Source of the DNA: Limisphaera sp026417315
Lineage (GTDB): Bacteria > Verrucomicrobiota > Verrucomicrobiia > Limisphaerales > Limisphaeraceae
DNA length: 64,000 nt
NCBI RefSeq assembly: GCF_049537125.1
Contig: NZ_JBMVQY010000004.1
Span: 186,001 to 250,000 of the forward strand
Direction: 5' to 3'
Shown here: positions 39,019-47,586 of the stretch, one piece after another
Numbering within the stretch: position 1 is the first letter of the stretch
Layout: each line of letters opens with the position of its first letter
Position numbers and translations under genes: made by a program
Notes under the pieces: generated by a model
Databases searched by the model: none
The model's input: only the letters and a program-made list of their open reading frames with translations
What the model was told of the DNA's origin: nothing

Positions 39019-39336
39019 ATGAAAGCACATGCGATCAAGAAAGGTGGCGCAACCGAGCGCAGGGGAAGGCGTGGTGCACTCCACGTCGCCATCATGTGTT
39101 GGTTGCTTGGCATGGCCCTGACTGTGGTGGCAGGCGCGCGGAAACACGAGGCCGGACACGGGCTTACCACCCTTTGCGATGTGACCCAGCCGGTCTCCTG
39201 CGATGGCCGGAGGCACACATGGCGATGCTGGAACCGCTACTGCTGCCTATGGTGCGATCAGCAGAATCAAGCGCACGAAGACTGTTGTGATGGCGACCAA
39301 ACGTGTCTCCCGGGGCAGGGTTGTAAGAACGATTGA
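39019..39336 (+). CDS. Cys-rich small secreted protein (module 5)
   Basis: A 105-residue protein, ATG at 39019 with GGGGGAGG just upstream. A Lys/Arg-rich n-region (MKAHAIKKGGATERRGRRG) leads a signal helix (HVAIMCWLLGMALTVVAG). The mature part of about 65 residues has 10 Cys: TLCDVTQPVSCDG, RCWNRYCCLWCDQ, EDCCDGDQTCLPGQGCKND. The even Cys number and small size suggest a disulfide-knotted peptide. No metal or heme motif and no known family recognised. The large protein gene begins 182 bases downstream. Confidence 0.78.
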   Translation: MKAHAIKKGGATERRGRRGALHVAIMCWLLGMALTVVAGARKHEAGHGLTTLCDVTQPVSCDGRRHTWRCWNRYCCLWCDQQNQAHEDCCDGDQTCLPGQGCKND

Positions 39337-39518
39337 ACGGGTCAAGCACCATCGGCAGACAGGCTATGGGCTCACCTGTGTACAAGTTCCCGAGGCCTGA
39401 GGATCGCACGTTCGGCCCTGTAGATACGATCAGGCGCTGAGAGGGCTGGCCGCATGCGGGTCGTCCGGTGTGCTGGAGAAGGCCGCGCTGAAGCGGGGAA
39501 TTCGACCGGAGGACAACG

Positions 39519-40376
39519 ATGAAAGCGAAGCAATGGCTCGCGATCGTGATCTGGCTGTTGCCGACCATTCTGATCCTGTCCCTTGTGGCGGTGCGAAGGC
39601 AGCAGATGTGGGACCTTGGTTTGTGGGAACCTAACGATCCGGTGTGGGGCGTCCGCGAGTATCAGGAGCTCATCCGGAAATGGAACCGAGCCGAGTTTCG
39701 GCCGATCGAGGACTGGGGACCAAGCGACTGGCGGAGTGTGCGCGGCTTTGATGTCCTGGCGGCAGAGCTGCGCGACGAGCAGCTGCGGGACTGGTTGTGG
39801 CGGGTCCAGCGGCTGTTGCGTGCCCATTGGAGTGGAGACTGGACTGACTTGCGGGAAGTTTTATTTCCATGTGGAACCTGCGAGTATCGGCTCAGCCAGT
39901 ACGTGGGCACTAAAGGGATTTCGTTAATCCTGGGCGGCGGCCGCACAAACCGGCTGGAGAATACGGACGGCGATGCCCGGCAGTTGGTGGAAACGGCATG
40001 GCGGCTGATCGTGGAACGGGGGCGCGTGGCCCCCGGACAGGGGTGGCTAACGATTGCTCCTTCGGAATCGCAGCTGTGGTTCCATCGGGTTGGGGCGGGG
40101 ATGGACTTACCTCCGCTGGATTCGCCGCTGTACGGTCCGAACGCCGGGATTAGCTGGGGCCAAAGCATGGTAGTCCCGCAGTGTTCCGGCGGCGCCAAGC
40201 TGGAAGGCCCGCAGAAGGTCACCGCGGTGCGGATTCTTGTGCGTACGCATCAGAACCCGCGCCGTCCTGCACCGTGGATCTTTCGCTGGCGGTGGGACGA
40301 CGACTGCAACGTGTGGGTCCCGCATGATTCTGCGGTGTGTTGCGTAAGAGCGCCCGGTCCCCACGCCTTTTTCTGA
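39519..40376 (+). CDS. Module 5 protein with N-terminal membrane anchor
   Basis: A 285-residue protein, ATG at 39519 with GGAGG upstream. Unlike the other large module proteins, it has an N-terminal helix (WLAIVIWLLPTILILSLVAV, about 6-25) and no C-terminal helix, ending PGPHAFF. The body is Trp- and Arg-rich (WDLGLWEPNDPVWGVREY, DWRSVRGFDVLAAELRDEQL) with a C-x-x-C (PCGTCEYR) and a later CC. No known domain recognised, and similarity to the other large proteins is weak or absent. Membership in the module rests on position. It could be a truncated or divergent replacement. Confidence 0.65.
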   Translation: MKAKQWLAIVIWLLPTILILSLVAVRRQQMWDLGLWEPNDPVWGVREYQELIRKWNRAEFRPIEDWGPSDWRSVRGFDVLAAELRDEQLRDWLWRVQRLLRAHWSGDWTDLREVLFPCGTCEYRLSQYVGTKGISLILGGGRTNRLENTDGDARQLVETAWRLIVERGRVAPGQGWLTIAPSESQLWFHRVGAGMDLPPLDSPLYGPNAGISWGQSMVVPQCSGGAKLEGPQKVTAVRILVRTHQNPRRPAPWIFRWRWDDDCNVWVPHDSAVCCVRAPGPHAFF

Positions 40377-40655
40377 GCTGGTGGGAAACGACCGGGAGGC
40401 GCGCTGCCCGGCTAGAGCCCAGCATCCCGCCACCGCCCAAAAGCGGACCGGTGCACGGCTCGGGCTCCGGTCAGGGGACGTGTGCTGGCGTCAGCTTCAG
40501 GGGCGTTCTTGCGCACGACGCTCTTCCGGATGGTTGAGCAGGCAGTGCGTCGGCTGGGACCGACGGAGCTTTTTCGGGCGCTGGGTTCAGTGGCTTGCAG
40601 ATGGGTCGGGTTCGATTCGGTCTCAAACGGTGTTCCTGGTTGGGATGAAACTCTC

Positions 40656-40990
40656 GCAATGCCGTCAGGCGGCGGAAGGAGTGCAGGGATTCCGCGACAG
40701 GTCGGTCGGGGAATTGCGAAACCGCCGGGCCGGTGCGTCGGGCCGAGACGGCGGTGGTCCAGAGGACAGGGGGCAATCGCTGGAGTCACGCGGTTGTCGC
40801 ATTTTTTGCGCCTCCGCTCTTGTCCCTTGCCGGCGGCCGCGTCCGTGGTAAAAAGCAAGCTGACAGCCTTGGCTACGGAAGCGCAGGAGGCAGGCTTATG
40901 GCTGGCGAACAAGGAAGCCGAGCGAACACGACGGCGGTGACGGCAGGGATTGGTCGGTTGGGACCGGCGATGCAGGGCGGGAGCGCCGAG
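40656..40990 (+). repeat. 336-bp duplication, copy B
   Basis: Partner of 38455-38790. This copy keeps the intact AGGAGG ribosome site and ATG of the MauE-like gene and is therefore probably the functional one. It overlaps the 3' side of the region following the module 5 gene. Confidence 0.85.
40795..40855 (+). promoter_or_regulatory. Conserved module element, copy 6
   Basis: TGTCGCATTTTTTGCG, then CCTCCGCTCTTG, the GC-rich stem region GCCGGCGGCCGCG, then GTGGTAAAAAGC. Normal six-T spacing. It lies 43 bases upstream of the intact MauE-like gene. Confidence 0.68.
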
Positions 40991-41515
40991 AAGGGGGGCA
41001 GGCCGTACTTGCACTGGCTCGGGAAGCGGGAGGATTGGGTTCGCGGTTTTGTGTGGAGTGCCGGGATGGTTTTGCTGGTGACGGGTTTGGCGAAGGTGTG
41101 GAGCAGTTTGGAGCCGTCCCGGGCCATGGAAGTGCAGGACCCGGTGCTTGGTGTGCCCTTCCGGTGGCTGATGTTGGCCGTGGGCTGGCTGGAGGTAATG
41201 GTTGCCGCAGTCTGCCTGGTGGGTGGAAGGCTCCAGATGGCGCTTGGGCTGGTGGGCTGGCTGGCGGGAAACCTGGCATTGTATCGGCTCGGATTGTCGT
41301 GGATGGACTGGAAGGCGCCCTGTGGGTGTTTGGGACACTTGACGGACGCCCTGGGGGTCTCGCCGGTGACCGCGGATCGGGTGATGAAAGTTGTGTTGGT
41401 GTATTTGCTGTTGGGGGCGGTCGGCGGATGGTGGGTCCTGGGTCGGCTCCGGACCGCTTCGCTGGCGCAGCGGCAGCAACCCGCCCCTGCGGGTTCGGTG
41501 AGGGTTGCCGGTTGA
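40898..41515 (+). CDS. MauE/DoxX-like redox-associated membrane protein
   Basis: A 205-residue protein with an AGGAGG site seven bases before the ATG. A hydrophilic leader (1-45) is followed by four helices: about 50-68 (FVWSAGMVLLVTGLAKVW), 88-107, 114-132 and 162-181. Between helices 3 and 4 lies APCGCLGHL with Cys142 and Cys144. This plan and the C-x-C match MauE-like proteins; MauE is needed for formation of the disulfide-rich methylamine dehydrogenase small subunit. I infer a disulfide or maturation role for the Cys-rich proteins of neighbouring modules. It is the only intact member in the window; leaders of two others survive as remnants. Confidence 0.8.
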   Translation: MAGEQGSRANTTAVTAGIGRLGPAMQGGSAEKGGRPYLHWLGKREDWVRGFVWSAGMVLLVTGLAKVWSSLEPSRAMEVQDPVLGVPFRWLMLAVGWLEVMVAAVCLVGGRLQMALGLVGWLAGNLALYRLGLSWMDWKAPCGCLGHLTDALGVSPVTADRVMKVVLVYLLLGAVGGWWVLGRLRTASLAQRQQPAPAGSVRVAG

Positions 41516-41933
41516 GTTATGAGAGTCGTCGGTCAAGGCTTGTGGAATTGCAGGGGCCCCAGCAACTGCGCAGGTGGGGTGCGGCGAACGCTTCTCCGCA
41601 GTCGTGCTGTCGCCCGCTCCTGCTTGCCCTGGTGATGTCGATGTTTCGCGAAAAACCGAGGGCCTTCGGATAGTGTGGGAGATGCCGAGGAATTCAAGCG
41701 CGTTGAAGGTGCCGGGTGGGCGGGACGCTCTTCTGCGAGCGCTGGGAGCGGAGGCCGACTCCACGGGAGTTGTACCTGGCAGTCAACTCGGGATCGTTCT
41801 CGAAAATCGCATTGTCGGCGGGAGGGGCGCGGCGCACCGTGTGACTATGAGAAGCAGTCCGCTTTGCATGTTCCGATGTGGGATGCCATGATATAACGGC
41901 CCGAGAACCTCGTTCCAGTCAAGTCATCAAGCC
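41516..41933. other. Region between the MauE-like gene and the large protein, module 6
   Basis: About 420 bases where a Cys-rich gene would be expected; none is recognisable. A 13-base piece of the module element, TTTGCATGTTCCG (41863-41875), lies 59 bases before the next ATG without the upstream half. Confidence 0.4.
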
Positions 41934-43142
41934 ATGTTTGGTACGTTCATTAACGCCATCAGAAGGGGCTTAAAAGCCAAACACTCCGCATTGGTTGCGC
42001 TGCGGAGGAAGCTCCGCAGGGAGAATGGTTCGTGGTGTCGCCGATGGTTTGCAGGTTTGGGTGGGAGGGCGTGGAGCTGCCTTTGGCTGACCGCGTGCTG
42101 TGGTGTGGGTGGTGGCGCGCAGGCCGGCAATGGGCTGCCCCTCACCATAACAGCCGATTCCTTCGAATCATGGATGCACCGGCCGGGCCCCTTTGACACA
42201 CTCGTTTTCAGCAGGACCCTGCACGAGTATCCCGTGGCATTTGAAAGCCTGGACGAAATGAAACGTTTTATGGAAGATGTGTTTCACAGGGGACAAGGGA
42301 CACTCGCGTCGCGGACCGAATATTTCGCTCTTCGATTTCTGGATTGGGAACACTGGATGATCCAGCAGCTGTCGGGCAGCAACGCTACTCCCTGGCAGGC
42401 GGACGCGCGAGTAGGGACGTTCGCCGGGCGGCAGGGCACTCACTGGTGGATCGGGGGAAAAACCGGTTTTCAATGCCTCGAATCGCACAGCGGCACCTAT
42501 GAGCATGAGGGAACCACCCTGGCGCCCCACGCGACATACGGGCGAATGGCTTCGGAAATTCTCCGACTTGGCCTGTATGAAATAGATCCGACAACGGTTC
42601 GGCTGGTTGGAAAGGAGGCTCAGTCCGTGCGTTTCAGGGCCCGTGGTGTCGACGACAGAGGGATCGTGGAGGGCAGGGTGCGCCTCCAGCAGGGACTGGT
42701 GCATGAAATTGAGTATGATCTTGGTAATGGATCGCAGCCGGCGGCCCGAAAAGTGCGGTTGATCCACGATTCCACAGGCCTTCGCCAGATTCAGGTGTAC
42801 ACGCGGTGGCAAGGAGAATCCGACTGGGACCACTATGCAACGTACGGCATTCTGCAGTGGTGGGCCTCATCCGTGAAGTTGTTGTCCACGGGATGCGAGC
42901 AATTCCTGCTGCCAACCGATTTCCACGTGGTCGTTCACCAGGACGGGGAGCGCGTAGTGCTACAGCATCCCAACTGGCAGGGCGGGAGGAGCGCGCCGCA
43001 CGTCAGTTCGGTCTGGCAGTCCACGCGTGTGCGTCCCTGGCTCGTAGCGATCCTTGTGGCGTGCAGTGTATCCACGCTGGTCGTGTTGTTGTATCGGGAG
43101 AACCAGAAAGCACGATTCTCAGGAGACACTCGTCGCGAGTGA
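41934..43142 (+). CDS. Module 6 large anchored protein (subfamily II)
   Basis: A 402-residue protein. A long basic n-region leads a signal helix (WSCLWLTACCGVGGGAQAG, about 47-65). The periplasmic body contains FALRFLDWEHWMIQQL, GTHWWIGGKTGFQC, ILRLGLYEIDPTTVRLVGKE and IVEGRVRLQQGLVHEIEYDL. The last two align with the 35617 protein. A C-terminal helix (PWLVAILVACSVSTLVVLLY) and the tail RENQKARFSGDTRRE complete the plan. No known domain. Start ATG 41934; the first 45 residues may be partly leader. Confidence 0.77.
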   Translation: MFGTFINAIRRGLKAKHSALVALRRKLRRENGSWCRRWFAGLGGRAWSCLWLTACCGVGGGAQAGNGLPLTITADSFESWMHRPGPFDTLVFSRTLHEYPVAFESLDEMKRFMEDVFHRGQGTLASRTEYFALRFLDWEHWMIQQLSGSNATPWQADARVGTFAGRQGTHWWIGGKTGFQCLESHSGTYEHEGTTLAPHATYGRMASEILRLGLYEIDPTTVRLVGKEAQSVRFRARGVDDRGIVEGRVRLQQGLVHEIEYDLGNGSQPAARKVRLIHDSTGLRQIQVYTRWQGESDWDHYATYGILQWWASSVKLLSTGCEQFLLPTDFHVVVHQDGERVVLQHPNWQGGRSAPHVSSVWQSTRVRPWLVAILVACSVSTLVVLLYRENQKARFSGDTRRE

Positions 43143-44469
43143 TGGGGTCAGTGTGACAGGAATAACAGTATGAAGACGATGAGCACACAAGGAGCATCGC
43201 CTGACAAGCTGTCATGGCAGGTGGACTGGGTACATGCATCGTAACGGCAGCTGTATAGGCGTGTTGGCACATGAACGGCACCACGATTGGGTGTGAGGGG
43301 CGCAGAAATATGCTTGTGCTCTGTCAGGTATATCCACCTGTGTTGGCAGTGTGTACTGTAGAATCGCTCGGCTCAGTGTCCTGAAGCGAGAGGAGGAAAT
43401 GATACAGGAACGATGGAAGCGGCCGGTCGGGTCAGTACTTGCAGCGCCACCGCCGTGCCTGTGTGGCAGTGACTGATGTGTCGTTGTATGGCTTCTATGG
43501 CTATGCAGAGTGTGTAGGCGCCCCTTGTCCGGGCACCTGAGCTGTTGCTTGCGATCCGCGCAGCATGCAGCGGAGCGAGCGGCGCATGAAAGCGGTGTGG
43601 GATCGTGGGGGTCTGGCAGCGTGTTGGAACACGTTGGGAGTCGACAGCGGAGCGTTAAGGTGTTGGAACAAGCCGCATGCGGCTCTGCGTGGTGAAGGAC
43701 GTGTACAACATCCTGGCGGCAAGTGACGTTGTGTTACGGAGGATAATGTTAAAGCTCATCCGGCATGTGTGGGACATGAAGTGTCCTGCCCAGGAAAGCA
43801 TTCCGTGAAGGGTGTTGAAATGGCTGAGGGTCATTGGCGGAAGAAATGAGACTGAAGTGATGCCTGTCCGCGCAGGAACTGTAGGAAACAAGGTGTGAGG
43901 GCACAGGAGGTGCATGCGCAAAGATCGGCATGGTTGTGTGCCCCGCACCGGATGTTGGTATGTGGCGCGTATGCTGCACGTTGCCGAGACGGTGGTCCAG
44001 TTCCGGGGAACCAAGCTGAAGAGCTCTGGAAAGCAAGGTCGCCAAAGGAAGCAGACAGGACGCTATTTGCTTTGGGTGTATGAGAACAGCATGGGCGTGG
44101 CCACCGGAGCATATCACCAGTATCCAGGGGGCCAGAAGGAGCCGACCGTCGTGCGTCGAATAGGGGGAACAAGCCGTGCACACATTGTCCCGGAAGGAGT
44201 TCTGCGGGGGATGGTAAATGTACGCAAGGTGAGACCCGGGGGGAATGTGGGAAGGATGGTTGTCGAAGACAGGGCTTGCGGGCGTGCGCGTGTGTGCCTC
44301 GAGGGCGCAAGCCTGAGCTGCTGCTTGGGGAAGCCCCGTGATCGCATGTCGGGCACGACTTGTGCTCTCTGCGTGCGGGCTGCGTCCGAGGACCGGGGGG
44401 AGCAGGCCCGGCGGGCGGCACCCGGCCAGGAGCCACGCGGATTGCGAGTGCAGCAAACCACGCCGGGGA
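43143..44469. other. Low-GC, decayed stretch between modules 6 and 7
   Basis: About 1.3 kb, visibly richer in A and T and in GTG/TGT words than its surroundings. A strong ribosome site (GAGAGGAGGAA) precedes an ATG at 43399 that encodes only MIQERWKRPVGSVLAAP, then PPCLCGSD, before TGA. Beyond the stop the same frame is hydrophobic and Cys-containing (VVVWLLWLCRVC). It may be the ruin of a Cys-rich gene. Longer frames on both strands (for example from 43914) have no signal or domain I can support. Confidence 0.4.
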
Positions 44470-45516
44470 TTGGAGCAAAGTGCGCGGCCAGCTCGCGTGA
44501 TCGGCCTGGTTGCGGGTTGTGCCGTGCGTGTGGGTGCATCGCTGGCGGGGTGGGCCGCCGAGGTGGATCGAGTGGCGTTTCTGAAGGACTTCGTCTCGAA
44601 CCTGTGCATCGTGAAGCGGCTGGTGTTCGGGGCGATGCCTTTTGGTGCGCCCGTTTATCACGTTGTTCCTGCCGCGCTGGTGCCATATGTGGTGCAATGG
44701 GACCGGAGACCAACAGGTTCTGTCTTGCGGAATGTCTGCCGGGGGTGGATTCGGTGGAAGGGGAGACGTTGCGGGTGCGGAGGGCGTGCGGACATCATGG
44801 CGATGTCTGGTGGACCTACGATTCGTACTATGGACAAGGTTTGCGCTTTTACGCCAGGACCGTGCAAAAGCGTCACTGGCGAACGCACGAACGATGTAGT
44901 CGGGGCCTGTCGGGGAGCCTTGGATTATGTGTCCCAGGTCCCGAGCAGGGGAATTCCAAACCGCGACATCGGGGCAATCCGCTGGTGGGGAGACCGCTGT
45001 GTGCGAACGAACGCGCTGGGGATTGTGTGGTCGGGAACGCTGCTTGTAGAGTAAGATGGACTGCCGCGGGGCTTGCTCCTTACGGCTCGCGTGCCGGGCG
45101 AGCCGGCTGATTACATCTGGCATGTTGAATTCGAGTACTCCGCGGACTTCGTGCAGGGCCGACTCGCTGGAACGATTCGCAGGATGCTCGAAATACGACC
45201 GGGCAAGAAACAACTGACCGATCTCTTCCGGCTGCGGTCCCTGGAGGTGGCCGAGGGACCGTTGGAGCCCGGGATGTTTCACTATGCACAGATCCAGCAG
45301 GAGATCCCGACGCTGTCCGTGTACACAAACAATGCTGTCTATGTCAGCACGCAGGGCGGTTTTGCCAGTCTGGTGCCGGTGCGATACGTCGCGCCCGGGT
45401 CCGCGGATCGGAGGCAGCCGTCGGTTCGGTATGCGGTGCTGGCTGCCATGGCGGCGGGCACGGTGGTCCTCTGGCTTTTGTTGCGTCGGGAGCGATCGCG
45501 GGCACCGGGAGAGTGA
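44470..45516 (+). pseudogene. Broken large anchored protein (module 7, subfamily II)
   Basis: From a TTG at 44470 a signal-like start (VIGLVAGCAVRVGASLAGWA) leads to VAFLKDFVSNLCIVKRLVFG, aligning with FKRFLESRPAVQACLFEREL of the 35617 protein. Between about 44690 and 44880 homology shifts to another frame (GDVWWTYDSYYGQGL against THWWIGGKTGF), then returns. TAA at 45052-45054 interrupts GIVWSGTLLVE / DGLPRGLL, which matches GEVFGQLTLRGGLPAEI. The same frame goes on to a C-terminal helix (LAAMAAGTVVLWLLL) and RRERSRAPGE, stop at 45516. At least two frameshifts and one nonsense codon make it a pseudogene. Confidence 0.65.
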
Positions 45517-45574
45517 GGCGGGCTGGTGGATCGAGGCGACGGATTGGCACACCGGGCGGGTGCCGATTCGAGAT

Positions 45575-45606
45575 GGTCGCCTCAGTGTTTTGCAGGGTCC
45601 CTTTTG
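45575..45606 (+). promoter_or_regulatory. Degenerate module element
   Basis: GGTCGCCTCAGTGTTTTGCA, then GGGTCCCTTTTG, resembles copy 3 (TTTTGCAGGCTCCACTTTTG) with extra bases between the GTCGC and TTTTGCA parts. It lies about 190 bases upstream of the hydrolase gene. Tentative. Confidence 0.4.
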
Positions 45607-45794
45607 CGGCCCGGGGCGCCTTTGGCTCGGGACACTGAGGTCACACGCAAAGTGCACGGACATGCCTGAAAAGTGTGATGCCCGAATGGATGCGGGACAG
45701 CCAAGGGGCGAGAGAGGGCCGGAGCCCGGAAATCCAGTTGTCGGAGGTCGGTGCCTGGATTAAGCTGACGTCACACAGCCTGATGGGAGTGCTT

Positions 45795-47567
45795 ATGGTT
45801 CGCAACCGATCTGGCTTGCCGGAAAACGGGTGGTTGAGGCGCAACGCCACCGCGGGCTGGCTGGGGTTCGGACTGTGCCTGGTGTTGGCGACTCTGGTCG
45901 TGTCGGGGCGGCGGCTTTGGTTGGTGTGGCAGTATCCGCGGGCCGGAGTGGAGGTGGCCGAGGCGTTGGGACGGTTCAGTGTGATTCAGAAGCCGCCGTT
46001 GGTGGATGCGGGCGGCCGACGGTTGGGCCTGATTCGGACGACGGGACGGGGCATCGAGGTTGCGGTGGTGGAGCCGGCGGTGGCGCGGGAAGAGCAACTT
46101 CTGGAGATCTGGGATGGGGATTACGATCCGGGCACGGCGCATGTGTTTTCCTGGGATGCGGAGGGAACCAGGCTGGCCTTCGGCATGACGAACACGGTGC
46201 ATTTTTGGGAGCAGGGCGGGGGCGTGCAGCGAGCACCGGTGGGACAGGGCCTGGCCGGGGTCCAATGGTGGGAGGGGCGGGGCTGGTTGTGTTTGGATCG
46301 AGGTCGCACCCTTCGCTTGTTTCGTCGCACCGCTGCGGGTTGGGAAGAAGCGGAAACGTGGCAACTGCCGGGCGGGGAGGGTGCGCTTCGGGGGCTGCGG
46401 ATTTTGAGCCCGGACATGATCGCGTGGGTGGTGGGGCCTGCGCTCTGGCGGGGATCGCTTACCGCGCGTGAGTGGTCCGAGGTGTGGCGGGCCGAGGCGG
46501 GGGAAGTGACGTGGGTGGATTACGAGCCGCAGCGGGATGCCCTGCTGGTGACCTATAGCTTTCGCACGAATCGGGTAACGACGTGCCGGCTGGTGGCGGT
46601 CGAGGGCCTGCGACAAGGTGCGAGCACGGCCCGGGTGTTGGCCGAGGGGGAATCGATTCTGGAAGGGCAATGGGTGATGGGTGGGGAGGGTTGGGCCTAT
46701 CGGACGGTACGAAATGGGAAGCCCCGGCTGCGAGTGCGGGCGCAGTGGCTGGGCCGGGAGCGCGAGGTGCTCGAGGACGGCGCAGTGTACAGCTTTTGCA
46801 CGGCGGAGCGTGGCCGTGCACTGTTTGTTCATGGCTCTGTGACCAACGAGCCGCCCGGGGTCTGGCGGTACGAAATCGGCTCCGAAAGTCTGACCTGCGC
46901 CTGGTGGCCGGGGGAACCGGGCGTGGCTTTGCCGCCGTTGCAACCCGTGCTGACGGCGCGTGCGCCGTACGGGGCCGGACATTGGGCGATGTTCGATCTT
47001 GTCCCGCCCGCGGATTATCGACGTGGCAAGAAATATCCCCTGGTCATAGTCCTGGGCGCCTATGAATGGACCCCGATTGCCCACGGAGTATCCGCGCAGG
47101 CCCTGGCACGGGCCGGTGCATATGTGGCGTTGGTCAGGTACCGCTGGGATCAGCGTCGGATCGAGACAATCTACGACCATACCAACCACGTATTAGCCGT
47201 GGAGAGGGTAATGCGGGCGCATCCCTCGGTGGACGGAGACCGGGTGTATTTGTTGGGGTTTAGCGCCGGCACGCTGACAGTGAACGCGTTGGCGGAGATG
47301 TATCCGGGGCGGTATCGGGGCCTGATGTTGTGCAATCGCGGCGACCTGCCGAAGCCGCAGGTGGGATTGACCGATCGGATTTTGGTCACGCACGGAGAGC
47401 GTGAACAGTGGAGCCCTGCGGAAGCGGCACGGCATGGAGCGGAGTTTTGCCGGGTTGGGATTCCGATGGAGTACCATGTACACCCGGGAGGGCGGCACAT
47501 CATCCGGTCGAAGGAAAGCCTGCGCGAGCGGGCACTGTGGAAACTGGATTTTGTCTTTGGCCGCTGA
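45795..47567 (+). CDS. Membrane-anchored prolyl-oligopeptidase-like hydrolase
   Basis: A 590-residue protein, ATG at 45795 with GGGAG six bases upstream. One N-terminal helix (TAGWLGFGLCLVLATLVVSG) anchors it. A beta-propeller-like region rich in Trp/Gly follows (about 60-390), then an alpha/beta hydrolase domain. The nucleophile is Ser in YLLGFSAGTLT, the acid probably Asp in VGLTDRILVTHGE, and the base His in YHVHPGGRHII. This resembles family S9 peptidases, although the propeller is divergent and the substrate unknown. It follows the last module with a degenerate element upstream, so it may or may not belong to the same system. The pilin-like gene starts 19 bases later. Confidence 0.72.
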   Translation: MVRNRSGLPENGWLRRNATAGWLGFGLCLVLATLVVSGRRLWLVWQYPRAGVEVAEALGRFSVIQKPPLVDAGGRRLGLIRTTGRGIEVAVVEPAVAREEQLLEIWDGDYDPGTAHVFSWDAEGTRLAFGMTNTVHFWEQGGGVQRAPVGQGLAGVQWWEGRGWLCLDRGRTLRLFRRTAAGWEEAETWQLPGGEGALRGLRILSPDMIAWVVGPALWRGSLTAREWSEVWRAEAGEVTWVDYEPQRDALLVTYSFRTNRVTTCRLVAVEGLRQGASTARVLAEGESILEGQWVMGGEGWAYRTVRNGKPRLRVRAQWLGREREVLEDGAVYSFCTAERGRALFVHGSVTNEPPGVWRYEIGSESLTCAWWPGEPGVALPPLQPVLTARAPYGAGHWAMFDLVPPADYRRGKKYPLVIVLGAYEWTPIAHGVSAQALARAGAYVALVRYRWDQRRIETIYDHTNHVLAVERVMRAHPSVDGDRVYLLGFSAGTLTVNALAEMYPGRYRGLMLCNRGDLPKPQVGLTDRILVTHGEREQWSPAEAARHGAEFCRVGIPMEYHVHPGGRHIIRSKESLRERALWKLDFVFGR

Positions 47568-47586
47568 GAAAGCTGTGGTGCGCGGC

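Noticed and set aside
41863..41875. Seventh full copy of the module element
   Set aside because: Only 13 bases (TTTGCATGTTCCG) match and the upstream GTCGC part is missing, so I list it only as a fragment.
43831..45663. 610-codon - strand open frame
   Set aside because: Lies opposite the recognisable large-protein pseudogene, which explains the region better; no signal peptide, domain or ribosome site.
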